Assembly (NCBI RefSeq): GCF_001039355.2
Contig: NW_019775460.1
Span: 278,646-342,645, forward strand
Direction: 5' to 3'
From: Lingula anatina
Taxonomy: Eukaryota; Brachiopoda; Lingulata; Lingulida; Lingulidae
DNA: 64,000 bases
Part shown: positions 60,694-64,000 of the stretch, piece after piece
Layout of the letters: each line of letters begins with the position of its first letter
How positions within the stretch are numbered: position 1 is the stretch's first letter
Translations under genes and position numbers: made by a program
The notes under the pieces: model-generated
Database searches by the model: none
What the model saw: only the letters and a program-made list of their open reading frames with translations
Told to the model about the DNA's origin: nothing

Positions 60694-62790
60694 TGGGGGA
60701 AACGTGTTCACACATTGGAATGGTGCTGTATAATGTGGAAACCACAGTGAGGCTAGGATACACAACCTCTGCCTGCACTGATTTGCCATGTCAGTGGAAT
60801 GAATGCTATGTTAAGGATGTTGAACCAGCCCCCATTGCATCTATACAGTGAAGAGACTAAGAAAAAGCTGAGGGAGAGCACAAGAGGGAAATGCCGCGGC
60901 CAGCCACTTACGAGGAACAGCACAGATTCCTACAGTCAATTATACATGGGACTGCTGCAGTCGGACTAAGTGCCTGGAGCGAGTACAATGAGGCCTTCAC
61001 AGAAGAAAATTCTGAAGATTTTGCTCCTGTCACCACGGTTCCAGACAATCTGAGAACTATCTACAAGGAACAATACACGACCCTTAGCAAGGAAGATATG
61101 ATTGATGTGTGTAATGACATTTATGCTAAACATGATATAACACCTGAGGAAATTAGAAGTGTTGAGGAGACACTGGCATGAAATAAGGACTGGCAGAATA
61201 ACTGCATCTATTGCTGGTGACGTTACGCAAACAAGCGTTTCCAAGCCGTCCTCTACACTGCAACAGAAAATATGCAATCCATCATGATCTGACCAGCCTC
61301 TTAGAGTACTAGTACCTGCTGTTAAGTGGAGGAGAGAGAATGAGGAGAATGCGTATGATCAGTACAGGCATGTTGTTTGGGAAGACTCATGCAAGCCAAA
61401 GCTGTGCCCATCAGGAAGAGTTATGTGGCAGACCATGTTGGGCTTCAACATTCTGAGGCCCATTTAACCCCATAGAGCCCGTCACTGCATATGTGCGGTT
61501 CAATTATCGCTTACCCCAAAAGCCCAGAACTGCATATGTGCGTATCTTGGAAAGATCGTCATCTGTACTCTTTTGTATCGTGAGTCATGAAATGAAATAT
61601 AGTTTAACATCCGGATATGTTTCTTGTCTCTCATTGCCACCATTTTTAAGGGTGATAGAAATATATATGAGCGAGAAAACGGCGATTTTCAAGACTAAGT
61701 TGGAGAAAGTAAAATCAAAATGGCGGCTCCTCACTACGGTAGGGACCTGCGAAGGGATACTGTTATTGAAACGATTGAAAACCCGGACTTTGATGAGAAG
61801 TTTTCGTGTGACAGTGACATAGACAGTGACGATGATATTCATTTATTTATGATATAAAGGACGATAGAAATATATATGAGTGAGAAATCGGCGATTTTCT
61901 AGACTTAGCTGGAGAAAGTAAAATCAAAATGGCGGCTTCTCACTACGGAAGGGGCCTGCGAATAGATACTGTTATTGAAATGATTGAAAACTACGACACT
62001 GATCAGGTGTTTTCGAGTGACAGTGATAAAGACAGTGGGGATGATATTCCTTTATTCATGATATAAGTTTTGAAGATGTTTTTGTCATAGATGGTGTTAA
62101 AATTTGACTTCTATTCAGCTCTGGCCACGATGTTCAGGTGAGCTGAAAAGCTGGCTCAAGTAGGTATACCTGATGGCAAAACGAGCATAACTTGTAAATA
62201 AATGGAGATAACTTGCTGAAATTTCCTGGATTGAAAGTTACTATAATTGACATCATCTCTGTGAATTTACAGGCAAATGTATGGAGAAATAAAAAATTGA
62301 TGTGCATAAGATAAATCAACTTTGTTTTATTTCATCGATTACCAAACGAAAATGTAGTTTTTAACCGTCCATAACTCTTGATGCTGCATGTTGAATTTAA
62401 ATGTAATTCTATTTTCATTTAGCTTGAAATATTGGCTTTTTAAAAATGTATACTTTGTAAAGGTAATAAAGGCAAACAAATAAATTATGGCCAATTTACT
62501 GAAGTGACCCGGCTTTTCAAGGCTAGCTCACAGAATTAATTGGGCACAGCAGAACTTTATGGGTCAGCATTAACTGGATCCTATGGGGTTAACAAAGTCA
62601 GGCTTACTGCTTTCACCACAAAAACCACATTTTGGTGCATCACCAGATGGCATTATCACATGTTTATGTTGCGGACTTAGTGTTCTTGAGATAATTATAT
62701 CCTTTCAACTGCCGTGAGAACACCTTGGAGGACATATCCAAGGAGAATTTTTGCCTAGATTATTCATTTTCTCTCAAAAAAAAAAAAAAA
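60694..62790 (+). pseudogene. SWIM zinc finger / YqaJ-type nuclease gene, broken and split by a transposon
   Basis: After TTTTTTCAG the frame reads LGETCSHIGMVLYNVETTVR (the C-x-H half of a SWIM finger), then GYTTSACTDLPCQWNECYVK and DVEPAPI. After frameshifts it reads YSEETKKKLRES and TYEEQHRFLQSIIHG, then a region ending EEIRSVEETLA. A stop and NKDWQNN, RYANKRFQAVLYT follow. The YqaJ part resumes after the insertion at 61468-62588 with SGLLLSPQKPHFGASPDGII, TCLCCGLSVLEI and ENTLEDISKENFCLDYS. GASPDG is the nuclease signature. The expected Lys of LEIK is lost to an indel. Such SWIM-YqaJ genes are common repeated genes in invertebrates. The gene has at least three frameshifts or stops and is not functional. 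Confidence 0.72.
61468..62588. mobile_element. 1.1-kb piggyBac-like element inside the YqaJ gene
   Basis: TTAA lies on both sides (61464-61467 and 62589-62592), with CCCCATAG inverted ends. It retains a start-like ORF, ATGGCGGCTCCTCACTACGG, encoding MAAPHYGRDLRRDTVIETIE and an acidic DSDIDSDDD tail, as at piggyBac transposase N-termini. That block is duplicated in tandem (about 61,650-61,860 and 61,865-62,075). The catalytic part is absent, so it is non-autonomous. It separates two halves of the nuclease that are otherwise continuous. Confidence 0.85.
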
Positions 62791-63670
62791 GTACTATGCC
62801 CACAAGCACTATGTGCATAAACTTACGTTAGACTACTGTCGTCAAGTTTTTGCCGTACGTTCTGTCCTATCTTCTCCTATAACCAAGGGCCTCATACCAG
62901 GCACGGCTGGTAGACTAACTGGGTGAGATGAGTGCAGAAAACAAGCAAGAGAGGCTCCATTCACGTTTTGAATCTCGTAAATTATCGGACATGACGCGAG
63001 GTTAGCCAAGCTCTACCTGTCTCAACCGTGATTGTGTTTTACCTTGCACCTGCCTTTCAGCGGTCTTTCGCGCTTCTGCTTCGTCGGAGCTCATTTGTGC
63101 ATATCTTTTTTTTAAGAACTGCATTGTTTTTTATTAATTTTGCCAAGCCCTGTTTGAAGATGCAAAAAAAAAAAAATGAGGGTGAACAACCACCTTAAAC
63201 ACTCCGCAAAGAAACCACCCTGGCCCTACATGTTAAATGTAAAATAACATAGAATATTTGAAAAACTGAGAACAAATGGAATTTTTAAAATATATCACGA
63301 ACATAACAAATTAGGTGACCTTCTTGTAGGCCCTAACGAGCAGCATATAAGGAACAAATTATTATATCTTATAATTTCTTTTATTTCCTTATTCTAAAAA
63401 TGCGCCGCAGTGACAACTTCAAAGGAATTATTGTCAACTGCCGGGGTAAAGCTCCTAAAACCCTAAAAAAAGGAAACCGTTTACTTCAACATGACTTGGC
63501 GACCTCTGACCTGCATGATTTCTGTCCCTGACATAGCCTATGTACTAATCCCTTCTCCAAAATGGCTGAGGACATCAAGCTACCGGAAAGTGGGTGGGTG
63601 GCAAAAGCTTGTACAATACACATAATGAAGATAGAAATTACTGATATCCGTACCTTAGAGACCATTACCA
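62790..63670. other. Unassigned stretch near the right end
   Basis: Weak traces of nuclease-gene sequence (YYAHKHYVHKLTLDYC) extend just past 62,790. Beyond that I see no recognisable gene or repeat family before the MITE at 63680. Confidence 0.35.
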
Positions 63671-63679
63671 GACCCTATC

Positions 63680-63914
63680 GTACTAACTTTGGATCGAACT
63701 ATCTCCAAGGGGATTCTCGCTTAATTGCAATTAACTTAAGCGGCTTAATTAGATGTCTGTCACGCCCACTGAAGCTGCTTAATTCATTAACTATCGTTTA
63801 GCAGCTTCAGTAGGCGTCTCAGACATCTAAGCCACTTAAGCTGCAAGGAATTTAGCGAGAAACCCCGTGGACATGAACCGATCCTGTTAGATCGATCTAG
63901 GGATGGGAATCCAG
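63680..63914. mobile_element. AGATCGATCT-type palindromic MITE, copy 3
   Basis: It shares CTCCAAGGGGATTCTCGCTT and the right end GTTAGATCGATCTAGGGATG with the copy at 47070-47305. The interior has inverted GAAGCTGCTTAA and TTAGCAGCTTC blocks. Confidence 0.8.
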
Positions 63915-64000
63915 CGTTACTTTCATGGACTGCAAGTGGATTCCTCTAAACTTCTCAGTCATGGTGGTAGCCGTGACATGTCACAACTTGAAGCCAGAAA

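Overview
This window comes from the draft genome assembly of a metazoan, most likely a marine invertebrate. It is AT-rich, its genes are split by GT-AG introns, MITE-type elements are abundant, single-N joins and one 169-base N gap are present, and the recognisable proteins are animal ones. I cannot fix the phylum from the sequence. I see no prokaryotic features, no CRISPR and no tRNA or rRNA gene.

Region 1 (1-24,900) is a tandem cluster of four paralogous minus-strand genes, with stop codons at 14, 6738, 12953 and 19846. I reconstructed each as six exons of 10, 312, 182, 173, 167 and 50 coding bases. The lengths and splice phases agree in all four copies and sum to 894 bases, a 297-aa secreted protein of a family I cannot name. 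The first coding exon (ATG TTT TGG G followed by GTAAGA) lies inside a 54-bp tandem repeat present 18, 4, 2 and 6 times. Each repeat carries an in-frame ATG and a strong 5' splice site, which makes an unusual multi-start, multi-donor first exon. Splice-junction duplication recurs elsewhere in the cluster: a duplicated terminal exon, a 72-bp in-frame duplication of one exon end with its donor, and donor-like repeats in intron 2. The spacers hold a degenerate satellite of about 315 bp and MITEs.

Region 2 (about 25,000-48,400) holds SLC22-type (organic ion transporter) genes on the minus strand. Copy B (33,361-37,301) is a complete eight-exon gene for a 557-aa protein. Copy A (40,433-47,751) is an older tandem duplicate with three lesions: a lost exon-1 donor, a 2-bp frameshift and a 617-bp transposon in exon 7. 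It also carries a Tc1-like inverted element and other MITEs in its introns. Copy C (exons 6-8 only, 27,427-28,907) is almost certainly an unmerged allele of B. Single-N joins at 28,943, 32,447 and 45,487 each separate near-identical duplicated ends, the mark of unmerged overlapping contigs.

Region 3 (49,850-64,000, plus strand) begins with the first three exons of deoxycytidylate deaminase (DCTD). It has an E2F-like site just before the ATG and a GC-AG second intron. The catalytic exons are not visible. The rest is dominated by mobile-element debris: fragments of a transposon-associated ORF, a broken Mutator-like transposase, and a broken SWIM/YqaJ-type nuclease gene split by a 1.1-kb piggyBac-like element. 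Several MITE families are also present, some of them shared with regions 1 and 2.
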